Shown piece by piece: positions 42,236 through 51,099 of a stretch of 64,000 bases of DNA (within the stretch, counting starts at the first letter, position 1; each line of letters starts with the position of its first letter). Position numbers and translations under genes: made by a program. The stretch lies in NCBI RefSeq assembly GCF_000739595.1, contig NZ_BBJP01000039.1:1-64000 (forward strand). The letters are read 5' to 3'. Below the pieces are notes generated by a model. It searched no databases, was not told the DNA's origin, and was given only the letters and a program-made list of their open reading frames with translations. Source of the DNA: Halorubrum halophilum. Lineage in GTDB: Archaea; Halobacteriota; Halobacteria; Halobacteriales; Haloferacaceae.

Positions 42236-44041
42236 CTACCGACTCGCTTGGATTCCGTACAGCTCCGCGTACTTTCCGTCCTTCTCAACCAGTTCGGCGT
42301 GCTGTCCGGTCTCTGTGACTCGCCCCTCCTCTATCGTATAGATCCGATCAGCGTTCTTCACCGTCGACAACCGGTGAGCGATCGTTACGATGGCGTAGTC
42401 TCGATCCATCTCTTCGATCGCTTGTTGAACCTGCTTTTCCAGATTTGAGTCGAGGTCGCTCGTTGCCTCGTCAAGGATCAACACGTCGGCATCCTCGAGG
42501 AGCGCTCGCGCGAGCGCAACGCGTTGCTGTTGTCCACCCGACAGCCGAACTCCGTCGTCACCTAACAACGAATCGTACCCATCCGGAAGTTCGTCAATGA
42601 ACTCGTCAACCTTCGCGATCGAACACACGCGGTCGAGTTCTTCATCCGACACCTCTCGGTTCCCGAGCGTTAGGTTGTACCGGAGCGTGTCGTTGAAGAT
42701 GAACGGATCCTGTCTGACCATCGAGAGCCGGTCGCGCCACTCCGCGATGTCCATCTCGTCGATCGGGATCCCGTTCGCTCTGATTTCGCCTTTATCGACT
42801 GGGTACAGCCGAGCGAGAAGTGAGACAATCGTCGACTTCCCTGCCCCTGACTGACCGACAAAGCCGACGAAATCGCCCTTCTCGACGGTGAAGTCGATCC
42901 CACGGAGCACTTCCTCTTCATTGCCGTACGAGAAGTGAACACCGTCAAACTCGACTTCACGGACCTCCTCAGGGACTTCTCGACTCGAGCCGGTCGGTTC
43001 GTTGTACGTCGCCAGCTCGTCGGTGAACTGAACGGTACGGACGAGATGCGGCAGATTGTTCTCGACCTTGTAGTACAGCGTGTTCACCTGGCTCGCCTTC
43101 GGCCCGAGTCGGAACATCGCGAAGAGGAAGACGCCGAGTTCACCGACTGAGAGATTCGCGAACGTCAATGCGAGATAGATGAGCACGAACACCGACACCG
43201 CAACGACGAGGTTGTAGAAGTTGTTGATCGCCGCCTCGTTGCGCCGGAGGACGATCCGTGACTCGGTGAATTGCTCAATTGCATCCGTGAAGTCCTCGAA
43301 TAGCTCCTCGGCAAGCCCGAAGATCCGCACGTCACGGATGCCTTGGGTCCCAGCCTGTGCGGCCTCCTGTCGCATCTCGTTCGCTTCGGCGACCTTCTCT
43401 CCAACATCATATCCCGAGTCAAGGACTCGTCGGAAGAAGACTGAGAACCCTCCAAGGACAACTCCTGTAATAACTGTTAGAACCGGCGCGATAATGAGCG
43501 CGACAGCGAAGTACACGCCGGCGAGAAAGAGTTGCTGAGTGAACTTGATTCCCTGATCGATCACTCGTCCCGCATAATTCGTCTGCGTGACGATCGCGTT
43601 CAGAATGTCGTCGGAGCCCTCCTGATCGAAGTACACCACCCGCGCGTTCAGCGCGTTCCGAAACGCTCGCGTCTGGAGGTCCCGGATGTAGTAGGTTCGC
43701 AGTGCCTCCCGGAACCACGCGACCGCGAAGCTGGTCGTGTATCGCGCAACCATTACGGCAGACACGCCGACAACGACGTAGCCCAGCGTGAAGGGGATCC
43801 CGAGTGCCTGATAGCCCGTGACGAACACCGCGAGGATTCCTTCCGCCTCTGCAGCGGGGTCTTCGAGCTGGACGAGTTCGACGATTGGGAGGATGAAGCT
43901 CAGGCCGACGCCCTCCAGCACCGCAGCGATGATTCCAAGCACGACCACTGCCGCCGTGTACGTCGGATTGTACTTCGCAACATCGCGGAGGGCGTCGAGT
44001 TTCTCGCGTCTGGAGACCGGTTCGGGATCTGACGATGACAT
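42236..44041 (-). CDS. ABC exporter, MsbA/PglK-like flippase
   Basis: About 601 residues from the ATG at 44041 (MSSSDPEP); the frame starts at 44140, but that part overlaps a decayed nucleotidyltransferase gene. An N-terminal membrane domain has six hydrophobic segments (for example YTAAVVVLGIIAAVLEGVGL, LVVAVSVFVLIYLALTF). The nucleotide-binding domain has Walker A GQSGAGKST, Q-loop VRQDPFIFN, signature RLSGGQQQR, Walker B VLILDEATSDLD and the H-loop AHRLST. Fused half-transporter, so it works as a homodimer. Expected to flip a lipid-linked glycan across the membrane. Confidence 0.9.
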   Translation of the reverse strand: MSSSDPEPVSRREKLDALRDVAKYNPTYTAAVVVLGIIAAVLEGVGLSFILPIVELVQLEDPAAEAEGILAVFVTGYQALGIPFTLGYVVVGVSAVMVARYTTSFAVAWFREALRTYYIRDLQTRAFRNALNARVVYFDQEGSDDILNAIVTQTNYAGRVIDQGIKFTQQLFLAGVYFAVALIIAPVLTVITGVVLGGFSVFFRRVLDSGYDVGEKVAEANEMRQEAAQAGTQGIRDVRIFGLAEELFEDFTDAIEQFTESRIVLRRNEAAINNFYNLVVAVSVFVLIYLALTFANLSVGELGVFLFAMFRLGPKASQVNTLYYKVENNLPHLVRTVQFTDELATYNEPTGSSREVPEEVREVEFDGVHFSYGNEEEVLRGIDFTVEKGDFVGFVGQSGAGKSTIVSLLARLYPVDKGEIRANGIPIDEMDIAEWRDRLSMVRQDPFIFNDTLRYNLTLGNREVSDEELDRVCSIAKVDEFIDELPDGYDSLLGDDGVRLSGGQQQRVALARALLEDADVLILDEATSDLDSNLEKQVQQAIEEMDRDYAIVTIAHRLSTVKNADRIYTIEEGRVTETGQHAELVEKDGKYAELYGIQASR

Positions 44042-44089
44042 AACGGTAAGTTGTTCGATTTCTGGCGGCGATCCGAATAATGTCGTCGG

Positions 44090-44830
44090 TCTCGTCTCGC
44101 GATCCATCCCGACGCTTGACCGAGATTTCTCGCTCTTCACGTACTAACTCGGCCGTCAACTCCACGTCTTCAGGCGTGTTCACGTTCACGCGCTCAGCGA
44201 GCCGGACGGTTTCAACGTCATACCCGCATGAACCAACAGGCCGACGGCTGGAACAGCACACAGGTGTGAAAGCCGTCTCCGGCAGAATGTAACAGCTGAT
44301 TGTGACCAGCGTCGACGGCGGGTCCGCCGGCCTCTCGACGATTCTCGTCGTGCCCCGCTTTGTCCGTCCGGCTCGTGCCCGTCGTCGCCGCGATCGCAGC
44401 TGAGACCCCTCAACCGCGAGGACAGCATCGGAATCGGTCGTAGCCTCGCCCACAGGCTGAACACCCTCGCAAAACACGGTCGCCGTTCGCGGGCAGGAAT
44501 ATCCCGTCGACGTGCGGCTCTGCCTGCAACATGGCGTGCCCGATCCCCAGCCGCTCGCGCTGGTGGACGTACGTGATCGGAACACCCTCGAAGGCGGCGT
44601 CGAACCGGTCGACGATCTGTGCCGCCTCGTACCCGACGACGACCAGGTCGTCGCTCTCGGCGTCGACCGTCGTCGTTGGGTACGTGGGGAGGGGCTGCCC
44701 CGCCACGTCGACGAACCGCTTCTCGCTCGTCGGTGAGATCACCGAACCGCGTCCTACGCCCGGCCACCGGATCTGCCTGTATACGAGAATGCGTACCACC
44801 AACGTCCGTGGAACGACCGGCACGTCACGA
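44090..44830 (-). pseudogene. Decayed sugar nucleotidyltransferase, copy I
   Basis: The middle part reads LVVVGYEAAQIVDRFDAAFE, then YVHQRERLGIGHAMLQAEPH and VDGIFLPANGD; the 3' part in another frame reads IVERPADPPSTLVTISCYIL, then ERVNVNTPEDVELTAELVRE. The N-terminal signature (GRGS) is altered. Several frameshifts. Closest relative inside the window is the broken gene at 53774-54905. It overlaps the beginning of the ABC exporter frame. Confidence 0.75.
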
Positions 44831-45009
44831 CTGTCGTCATGTAGCGTGCTCGCGTTCTGTGTATGGTCGGTACATGCCGTGGGGAACCACAGGCTGTCCC
44901 GACCGCTCGTCTACTGTCTGTGAAGATAGCAACATCCTAGTCATGTCTCCTCTCAAAGTCCTCGATTACGCTTACAACCTCCGTCGCGATGACACCACCT
45001 CGGAGGACA
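44831..45009. other. Intergenic region, nothing recognised
   Basis: About 180 bp between the decayed nucleotidyltransferase and the right end of the IS200/IS605 element. No coding or structural signal was recognised. Confidence 0.25.
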
Positions 45010-45069
45010 GTGATCGTGACATCCTCCTCGCCGTAAACGGCGAGGCTTCCCATGCATGGGGAATACCAG

Positions 45070-46329
45070 TCAGTCGTCGCTGGCAGAGGGTTTCGACTCT
45101 TCGTAGGCCGTGAGCGTCATCTGCGCTGGTACGCTCTTCTCACGGTGAGTCGTGGCGGTGTCACAACCGCTCCCATCCCGAGGTGAGTCATCGCGTTCCG
45201 CCTTGTCAAGCGAGACGCTCTCTCCCCACGGGTCAACCCGTCGTGCGATATTCGCGGAAGCGTTGATGTCCGCCTGAAACGTCGAAACGTGGCAGTCCTC
45301 GTGCGGACACCGGAACTCGGCTTGGGAGTCTCGCCGACCGATGCGTTGGCACGACTGGCACGTTTGCGAGGTGTACGCCGGATTCACGTACTCGACTGGG
45401 ATGCCTGCTTCCGTTGCCTTGTCCTCGATGCGTCCTTGCAGTCGGGCAAACGCCCACGAGTGAAGCCGACGGTTCATGTACTTCCCGTAGTCGAGACGCT
45501 CACGGATGTACGTCAAGTCCTCCATCACCAACACCGGATTCTCGAACTGTCGGGCGTACTCAACGGCTTGCCGAGACGCTTTCTCCACGATGTCGGTGAG
45601 CGCGTTCTGGTAGTGCGAGAAGCGGTCTTCAATCCGCCACTCGGATGCGTCACGCTCTTGGAGTCGTTTCAGGGTCGTGTGCATCTCTTTGCGGAGATGC
45701 TTCGCTCTGCTTCCGCTACACACGAACGGGTCAGTCGGAGAACCGTCCTTGAGGGCACAGCCCGTGATGAGGGCGGTTTCTCCGATGTCTAAGCCGATGT
45801 GCGTGGCGTCACCGTCTGTCGCTGGTTCTTCAACCGGGTACTCGACGGTGACGTGCAGTACCCAGTTCTGCCGGTGCTTCTGAAGCCGTATCTCACCAGC
45901 CTTCGCATCCTCCGATACGAGATCGTGCCAGAGGTCTTCCTGTTCGGGGTTGATGCGGAGCGGTATCCAGAAATTCGTCCCCCGGCCCGCCCGTGGAACC
46001 CACCACGTAAACTCGTAGTCGCGGTCTTCAGAGTGGTCGAACTTCGCGGCTTGGTTGGTGAGCCGTATCGGGTGGCCGTCGTCCAACTCCTTGGCGTTGT
46101 ACGTCTTGCGAAGTTTCGGGACGTAGTTGCAGAGAGCGGCTTTGGCCTGATACGGCAGGTCGTAGGGCGTCACGATGTCGCTCACCGCCGACATGGTACT
46201 CGCCCCGGCGTCGAACGCTTCTTGTAGGCCGTCACGGTACGTTTCGAGCAGGTCGTTGAGTTTCGACTGCTTGTGTGCGGTGGGTGGCGCGAACGTCGCC
46301 TGCAACGTCTTCGTGACAGTCGGAGACAC
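45070..46329 (-). CDS. tnpB: TnpB nuclease of the complete IS200/IS605 element
   Basis: 419 residues, GTG start at 46329. RuvC-I HIGLDIGETALITG, RuvC-II PVLVMEDLTYIRERLD with the catalytic Glu, zinc ribbon CQSCQRIG...CPHEDCH and RuvC-III QADINASANIARR: all catalytic acids present. Belongs to another TnpB clade than 226 and 49736. The last residues (HREKSVPAQMTLTAYEESK) are encoded next to the right-end hairpin, so guide RNA scaffold and coding sequence overlap, as usual for TnpB. One base downstream of the tnpA stop. Confidence 0.92.
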   Translation of the reverse strand: MSPTVTKTLQATFAPPTAHKQSKLNDLLETYRDGLQEAFDAGASTMSAVSDIVTPYDLPYQAKAALCNYVPKLRKTYNAKELDDGHPIRLTNQAAKFDHSEDRDYEFTWWVPRAGRGTNFWIPLRINPEQEDLWHDLVSEDAKAGEIRLQKHRQNWVLHVTVEYPVEEPATDGDATHIGLDIGETALITGCALKDGSPTDPFVCSGSRAKHLRKEMHTTLKRLQERDASEWRIEDRFSHYQNALTDIVEKASRQAVEYARQFENPVLVMEDLTYIRERLDYGKYMNRRLHSWAFARLQGRIEDKATEAGIPVEYVNPAYTSQTCQSCQRIGRRDSQAEFRCPHEDCHVSTFQADINASANIARRVDPWGESVSLDKAERDDSPRDGSGCDTATTHREKSVPAQMTLTAYEESKPSASDD

Positions 46330-46330
46330 G

Positions 46331-46723
46331 CTACTGCTCCTCGACGTACTTCATGAGTACGTCGATGCTCACTTGACCGGTGGTGGCGAGGAAGTACCCC
46401 GGTTGCCAGAACGCTTTGTCGAGTGCCTGCCGAACCTCGGGGTTCTCGTCACGGATTTTGCGGGACGTGACGCCCTTGAGCGAGTTGATGAACTTGGTGA
46501 GGTCGGTCGTTGGCTTCGCCGTGAACAGGATGTGAACGTGGTCGGAACCGCCGTTGACGTCCTGGATGTTCACGCCGAAGTCTTCTGAGATGTCGCTGGC
46601 AATCTCCCCGACGCGTTCTGCGATTTCGTCGGTGAGGAGGTCTGCGCGGTACTTCGTAACGGTCACGAAGTGGTATTGGAGCGCGTGGACCGTGTGCGAC
46701 CCGGTTTCGAGGTTGTACTTCAT
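46331..46723 (-). CDS. tnpA: TnpA, IS200-type Y1 transposase
   Basis: 130 residues from MKYNLETGSHTVHALQYHFV (ATG at 46723; ATG at 46747 also in frame). The HUH motif is HVH in GGSDHVHILFTAK, and the catalytic Tyr lies in SIDVLMKYVEEQ. A K-x-x-F-x-N-S-L-K-G region is typical. Such enzymes cut and join single-stranded DNA at the element ends next to short hairpins. All catalytic residues are present, so the element may be mobile. Confidence 0.92.
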   Translation of the reverse strand: MKYNLETGSHTVHALQYHFVTVTKYRADLLTDEIAERVGEIASDISEDFGVNIQDVNGGSDHVHILFTAKPTTDLTKFINSLKGVTSRKIRDENPEVRQALDKAFWQPGYFLATTGQVSIDVLMKYVEEQ

Positions 46724-46819
46724 TTGGTCACACTGATTTCCATACACCCAATTCTAATAAAAGTTTGCAGTCGTGGGGTATTCGGCCTGCAACCGACGAT
46801 GGTTCGTGTAGGGGTTGTC

Positions 46820-47568
46820 GGCTTCACGCCCGCCCTAAAGGGCGGGATTCTCGCCTTGAAAAAAGATAGGTTGAGGTCGTCAGTGTCGAACCCGAACACC
46901 TCCAGCCTGAACGCGATGGCATCAGGGCAGTCGTCGAACCGAGAACACACCCGCCACCAACGCTTCCCCCGTGTTCCCGACTGCTGCCGATCGGAAGGGT
47001 CCAAGATGTTCTTCTGCGTCTCCGCTGTCGACGCGGCATGTGAGTCGACAACCCGCTCGTACATTCGCCGGATCGCCTTCGATCGTGCCCGAACCTCTAC
47101 GCTGGTCTGGAAGATCGCGATCGCTTCCAGGATGTACAGGCGACCGAGGCGACTGCCCCGGGGCTTGACCCCGGGGTGCGTTCACTGCACCTGTTCGGTT
47201 TGGTCTCAGATCTTGTTCGCCATCCAACTACGCTGTACTCGTTCTCGCGCGGTCTCGATGTGCTCATCCCTGACCGGCGCCACATCATTCTGTTCGGCCA
47301 GCTCCACTCCGACACGGAGCAGGTTGAGTGCCTGCCGTGCGTTCCCCATGTCCTGTGTGGTCAGCGCGGCCACCTTCGCAATCTCCGATGTGTCACACGC
47401 TCCGTCCACGAAGGCGCGGTCCGCCCGATGCTCCAGAATCGTTCGCAGTTCCGCGGGATCGGACGGACTGAAGACCGACCGCACCCTGTCGCATTCATCG
47501 CCACCCCCACCCCACCGTGTCAAGTGTTCTTTCCGAGACTGAGTAGACGCGCTCTTCTGAGACCCCAC
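46820..47568 (-). pseudogene. orc1/cdc6 remnant A (lacks N-terminal ATPase part)
   Basis: Reads SPSDPAELRTILEHRADRAF, then TTQDMGNARQALNLLRVGVE and VRDEHIETARERVQ, the AAA+ lid region of Orc1/Cdc6; after an inserted palindrome (47141-47185) the frame continues LYILEAIAIFQTSVEVRARS, then YERVVDSHAASTAETQKN from the winged-helix domain. Walker A and B regions are missing. The sequence then degrades into an IS-end (near 46810-46860). Two copies of the second ORB-like repeat lie next to its 5' end. Confidence 0.75.
47141..47185 (+). repeat. IS-end palindrome inserted in the orc1 remnant
   Basis: GAGGCGACTGCCCCGGGG, loop CTTGA, CCCCGGGGTGCGTTCAC: same type as 6961-7000 and 57882-57926. It interrupts the Orc1 sequence between the ANKI-like end of the lid domain and LYILEAIAIF. 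The stem is perfect over about 8 bp. Confidence 0.6.
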
Positions 47569-47585
47569 CGTGTCGAATGTTCGAG
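47508..47585 (+). repeat. Second ORB-like repeat family, two copies (left side)
   Basis: Copy 1 at 47508-47530 (ACCCCACCGTGTCAAGTGTT) and copy 2 at 47561-47585 (ACCCCACCGTGTCGAATGTT). Two inverted copies at 51073-51098 and 51737-51766 share ACCCCACTG.GTC..GTGTT. Consensus ACCCCACYGYGTCRAGTGTT. Adjacent to orc1 remnant A. This family differs from the repeats around the intact orc1. Confidence 0.6.
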
Positions 47586-47766
47586 CAGAATCACCCGGGA
47601 CCGTCCGAACAAGCGCTAACCGAACTCACTGGGTCACGTGATCCGTGTCGCCACGCCCGTCGGGAGCCCGATAGAATCGAAATCCCGAACGACGTCGCCG
47701 ACAATATCGAGGTCGACGTCGAACTCGTACTGACAACGTCGGGCTCTTCGGGTGGGCAGTACGAGG

Positions 47767-48142
47767 GACACACCGTATACCGAGTGAAATTAAGAGATGA
47801 AACCCCGTCAAACCGTCGTCACACACGTCGCACCGAGTGACACCTGCTGAAACAGTAGAGCGCAGCCAGCGTGACCTCGTTCAGTTAGAACGATACCCCA
47901 ACCAGATTTCAGGTTCGCAGACACACCTTCTACCGAGTGAGTTCCCCCGAATTTGAACAGACCGCAAACGTCCATACTCTTCACTAAGACCCAAATTGCT
48001 CGGCCAGTAGCACGACGTTTGCGAATATCACTCGGTTTCTGGTGTGTAGAACCAATCAATATAGTATATATACATAACTCAAAGACAGCGTAGAAAACTC
48101 AAAGTACCTATTCTGTATATCTCACTCGGTACGAGGTCGGTA
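47767..48142. other. Replication origin candidate: five ORB-like repeats and AT-rich stretch upstream of orc1
   Basis: Repeats with consensus TCACTCGGTNNNNGGTGTGT occur at 47767-47788, 47818-47840 and 47920-47940 (minus orientation) and at 48028-48049 and 48122-48142 (plus orientation). Between the last two, 48050-48120 is AT-rich (TATAGTATATATACATAAC) and contains AACTCAAAG twice, a likely unwinding element. The repeats change orientation around this AT-rich part. Layout matches haloarchaeal origins, in which an Orc1/Cdc6 gene adjoins its own repeats. Confidence 0.75.
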
Positions 48143-48173
48143 GTATTTTATGAGTTGAAGATCAGATCCCTGT

Positions 48174-49370
48174 ATGACGAATCGCGGCGATATCTTCGAG
48201 ACCGGGGAGATCTTTCGGGATCGAAAACTGGTCCGGGTCGGGCACGTTCCTGATCTCGAGCGTGTGGTTGGCAGAGACGATGAGATCGATGCGATCGGCA
48301 GTGCCCTCGCTCCGGCAATCCGAGGTGGGCCTCCGGAAACGACGATCGTCTATGGGAAGACTGGAACCGGAAAATCACTCGTTACGAGGTGTGTCTGTCG
48401 TGAGGCCACGAGACGAGCTAAACAAAATGACGTCACGTTCGCTCACGCCTACATCGACTGTTCGGATTACGGCACGGAAACACAGGCGAGCCGCCAAATG
48501 GCTCGTGATCTACACAGTACAGTCGAGAACTCGGTTGGCGAACGGTCGATCCCCCGCAAGGGAATTGGCGCAGCAGATTATCGCGATATCGTGTGGGAGA
48601 TGATTGATGACGCCAACGTTGATGCCTTTCTCGTGATACTCGACGAAATCGACAAGCTGGACGGCGATGAACTGCTACGGAGCATCTCGCGCGCCCAAGA
48701 AAGCGGGAAAGCTGACGCATTCATCGGAGCGATCTGTATCAGCAACAAGATCGAATACCGAGAACGGTTGAGCGAACGGGTCGATTCCTCGCTCCAGGAT
48801 AACGAACTCGTGTTCGATCCGTACGATGCCCGCCAGTTGGAGGCCATTTTGACACGGCGTCGGGACGCCTTCGCCGAGGATGTGCTTGAAGACGAGGTTA
48901 TTCCGAAAACGTCGGCCTTGTCCGCACGCGAGCACGGAGATGCACGAAAAGCGATCGATATGTTGTATGAAGCAGGGCGGCTCGCTGAGAAGGAGCGGGC
49001 CGAACACGTCACTGAAGCGCATGTGGATGCCGCGCTTGAGAAAGCAGAAATCAATCGCTTCCAGAAACTCGTGAGCGGACAACCACCCCATGTCAAGCAT
49101 ATACTCCGCGCGCTTGCGCTCCTCACTGAACAGACTGATCGTCAGCAGTTCCGGACGGCGGAAGTGTATGATATGTATACGAATATCGCCGACGAGGTCG
49201 ATACTTCTCCGCTGAGCTATGATCGTGTCCAGCGACTTCTCAAAGAGCAGGCGTTTCTCGGTGTGACCGAAAGCGAACATACCGGCGGTGGGCATAAGGA
49301 GGGAAGCTATCGCGTCCACCGGCTTCTGCGTTCACCTGAAATCGTCACGAAGGGCCTCGATCGGCAGTAA
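48174..49370 (+). CDS. cdc6: Orc1/Cdc6 origin-recognition initiator
   Basis: 398 residues. AAA+ ATPase: Walker A GKTGTGKS at 61-68, Walker B FLVILDEIDKL with DE near 157-158, sensor 1 ICISNKIEYRERL, an Arg-rich sensor 2/lid segment SAREHGDARKAIDM, and a C-terminal winged helix (VKHILRALALLTEQ, then YDRVQRLLKEQAFLGVT and wing SYRVHRLL) that binds ORB repeats. Binds and melts its origin and loads MCM. A TATA-like TATTTTATG (about 48144-48152) lies about 26 bp upstream. One ORB-like repeat (48122-48142) directly precedes the promoter, so it probably represses its own gene. Confidence 0.93.
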   Translation: MTNRGDIFETGEIFRDRKLVRVGHVPDLERVVGRDDEIDAIGSALAPAIRGGPPETTIVYGKTGTGKSLVTRCVCREATRRAKQNDVTFAHAYIDCSDYGTETQASRQMARDLHSTVENSVGERSIPRKGIGAADYRDIVWEMIDDANVDAFLVILDEIDKLDGDELLRSISRAQESGKADAFIGAICISNKIEYRERLSERVDSSLQDNELVFDPYDARQLEAILTRRRDAFAEDVLEDEVIPKTSALSAREHGDARKAIDMLYEAGRLAEKERAEHVTEAHVDAALEKAEINRFQKLVSGQPPHVKHILRALALLTEQTDRQQFRTAEVYDMYTNIADEVDTSPLSYDRVQRLLKEQAFLGVTESEHTGGGHKEGSYRVHRLLRSPEIVTKGLDRQ

Positions 49371-49384
49371 CGGATCAAGTATCC

Positions 49385-49596
49385 ACACTCGGTACGAGGT
49401 GTGTGACATCCATACGCTGTGGGCTCAAACAATCAGTTTCACTCGGTGCGTGGTGTGTCTCTCGGTGGCGCCAGCGACGATCAACCCACGTGACCGACAC
49501 CAAACGGACAATCAACGGTCATCTAAGGACGAGATGTACGACTGCCGAAGGAATCAACGGTCGAGACCAGCAATCTCACTCGGTACCGAGTGTGTC
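49385..49596 (+). repeat. Three ORB-like repeats downstream of orc1
   Basis: Copies at 49385-49407 (ACTCGGTACGAGGTGTGTGA), 49438-49459 (TCACTCGGTGCGTGGTGTGT) and 49576-49596 (TCACTCGGTACCGAGTGTGT), all in the plus orientation and matching the five copies upstream. Repeats on both sides of the initiator gene are known for haloarchaeal origins. Confidence 0.7.
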
Positions 49597-49609
49597 TATC
49601 TTTCTACGA

Positions 49610-51048
49610 GGAGAGAATCCCGGCGTTTACGCCGGGAGTGAATCCGACAACGCTGACACGATCCATTATGGACGGCAGGTCGGATATTCCACGCTCATCC
49701 ACACCATTAAGTAAATTTGTCTACATAGACTATGTATGGCGATTAAGGCCACACGCACCTACGTTGGTTCCATCCAGAACCACTACCAGGTCTGCGATGG
49801 TCTTGATTCGCTCGGAGACTCCGCCTCCAAAATATGGAACGTCGCACGATGGACCGCTGACCGTGTCTGGGACGAGACTGGCGAAATTCCCGATTCAGGA
49901 ACGCTGAAATCGTACATGAAGAACCAGCCGTGCTGGAAAGACTTGAACGCACAATCCAGTCAGAAAGTCATCGAAGAACTTTCTGACGCTTTCCAGTCTT
50001 GGTTCGATCTGCGACACAACTCCAGTGAGGCGAATCCCCCCGGCTACCGCAAGCGCGGAGACACTCGACCACGTTCCACGGTGACGTTCAAAGAAGACGG
50101 GTTCAAACACGACCCTGAGAACGACCGGGTCCGACTCTCGAAAGGCTCGAATCTGAAAGAACACTTCTCAGATTTCCTGCTTTGTGAGTACCAGACCCGG
50201 CCAGACGTTGACCTCTCAGAGGTCAACAGCGTACAGAACGTTCGTGCTGTCTGGAACGGTGACGAATGGGAACTCCACTTCGTTTGTAAAGTCGAGCTCG
50301 AATCTGCCGACACAGCAGGCGACGGTGTTGCGGGGATCGACCTCGGAATTACGAATATCGCCACGATCGCCTTCCCCGACGAATACGTCCTGTACCCCGG
50401 CAACTCGCTCAAAGAAGACAAGCACTACTTCACACGCGCAGAGTACGGCACAGAGGGTGAGAACGGTCCATCAGAGAAGTCAATGTGGGCGCGTCAGAAA
50501 CTCGCAGAGCGTGAAACTCACTTCTACCACGTTCTCACGGACACGATCATCACGGAGTGTGTCGAACGCGGTGTCGGCACGCTCGCGGTGAGTTGGCCTG
50601 AAGACGTCCGAGAATCGGACTGGGGCAAAACCGGGAATAAGAAACTACACTCATGGGCGTTCGACCGCATCTACCAGTACCTCGAATACAAAGGCGAGAT
50701 GCGCGGTGTGGAGGTGCTGAAAGAAAACGAGTGGAACACCTCGAAAACGTGTTCCCGCTGTGGAGACGAGACGAAATCGAACCGCGTCGAACGTGGCCTG
50801 TACGTCTGCTCGTCGTGCGAGTTGGTAGCCAACGCGGACTGTAACGGGGCGGAGAATATGCGTCAGAAGATAACTCCGAGTCCTCACGGCGAGGATAGGA
50901 GTAACGGCTGTGTGGCACAGCCATCGACACACTTGTTCGACCGCGAGAGCGGGACGTTTCACACGAGAGAACAGGTCGTGTCGTAGACCAGCAAATATCC
51001 CACCTGCGGTACGGGAAGCCTCGCCGTTTACGGCGAGGAGGATGTCAC
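49610..51048 (+). mobile_element. tnpB-only IS1341-type element
   Basis: Left end with hairpin CCCGGCGTTTACGCCGGG (about 49617-49636) followed by AGTGAATCCGACAAC. The tnpB gene follows at 49736, and the right end has a hairpin GCCTCGCCGTTTACGGCGAGG (51019-51039) and AGGATGTCAC. No tnpA. It was inserted between the third downstream ORB-like repeat and the orc1 C-terminal remnant. Confidence 0.7.
49736..50986 (+). CDS. tnpB: TnpB with altered RuvC-II motif
   Basis: 416 residues, very similar to the TnpB at 226 (TRTYV, SASKIWNVAR, CSRCGDE...CSSCE zinc ribbon). RuvC-I is GIDLGITNIATIA and RuvC-III NADCNGAENMRQ. The RuvC-II segment, VGDLSDIRED in the copy at 226, is VSWPEDVRES here: the G-D-L core is replaced by S-W-P. 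The nuclease may therefore be weak or dead, unless the shifted E-D serves. The ATG at 49736 follows an AT-rich leader. Right-end hairpin as described for the element. Confidence 0.85.
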   Translation: MAIKATRTYVGSIQNHYQVCDGLDSLGDSASKIWNVARWTADRVWDETGEIPDSGTLKSYMKNQPCWKDLNAQSSQKVIEELSDAFQSWFDLRHNSSEANPPGYRKRGDTRPRSTVTFKEDGFKHDPENDRVRLSKGSNLKEHFSDFLLCEYQTRPDVDLSEVNSVQNVRAVWNGDEWELHFVCKVELESADTAGDGVAGIDLGITNIATIAFPDEYVLYPGNSLKEDKHYFTRAEYGTEGENGPSEKSMWARQKLAERETHFYHVLTDTIITECVERGVGTLAVSWPEDVRESDWGKTGNKKLHSWAFDRIYQYLEYKGEMRGVEVLKENEWNTSKTCSRCGDETKSNRVERGLYVCSSCELVANADCNGAENMRQKITPSPHGEDRSNGCVAQPSTHLFDRESGTFHTREQVVS

Positions 51049-51072
51049 ATCCGTGCCAAATGAATCGAAGTA

Positions 51073-51098
51073 ACACTCGACACAGTGGGGTGTCGAGC
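51073..51098 (-). repeat. Second ORB-like repeat family, copy 3
   Basis: Minus strand reads ACACCCCACTGTGTCGAGTG followed by TTA, matching ACCCCACYGYGTCRAGTGTT (see 47508-47585). It lies just upstream of the plus-strand orc1 C-terminal remnant B and just after the tnpB element. Confidence 0.55.
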
Positions 51099-51099
51099 G

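Larger units (their letters stand above)
45010..46760 (-). mobile_element. Complete IS200/IS605-type element with tnpA and tnpB
   Basis: Holds tnpA and tnpB with a one-base gap. The right end (45010-45065) has a hairpin (CCTCGCCGTAAACGGCGAGG) followed by CTTCCCATGCATGGGGAATACC, the same sequence as the solo right end at 1650-1681. The left end lies upstream of tnpA near 46760 and was not delimited. As the only complete tnpA in the window, it is the likely source of transposition for the related partial elements. Confidence 0.75.

Noticed and set aside
47577-47840. Open frame of 87 residues between the orc1 remnant and the origin repeats
   Set aside because: It runs across ORB-like repeats and has no recognisable domain. 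Part ([20 protein letters not shown]) looks protein-like, so a gene relic is possible, but I cannot support a gene.
49385-49596. Interpretation of the ACTCGGT repeats as IS ends
   Set aside because: They lack hairpins next to a TCAC/TTGAC end, are spread symmetrically around orc1, and the copies vary in the middle four bases as ORB elements do.
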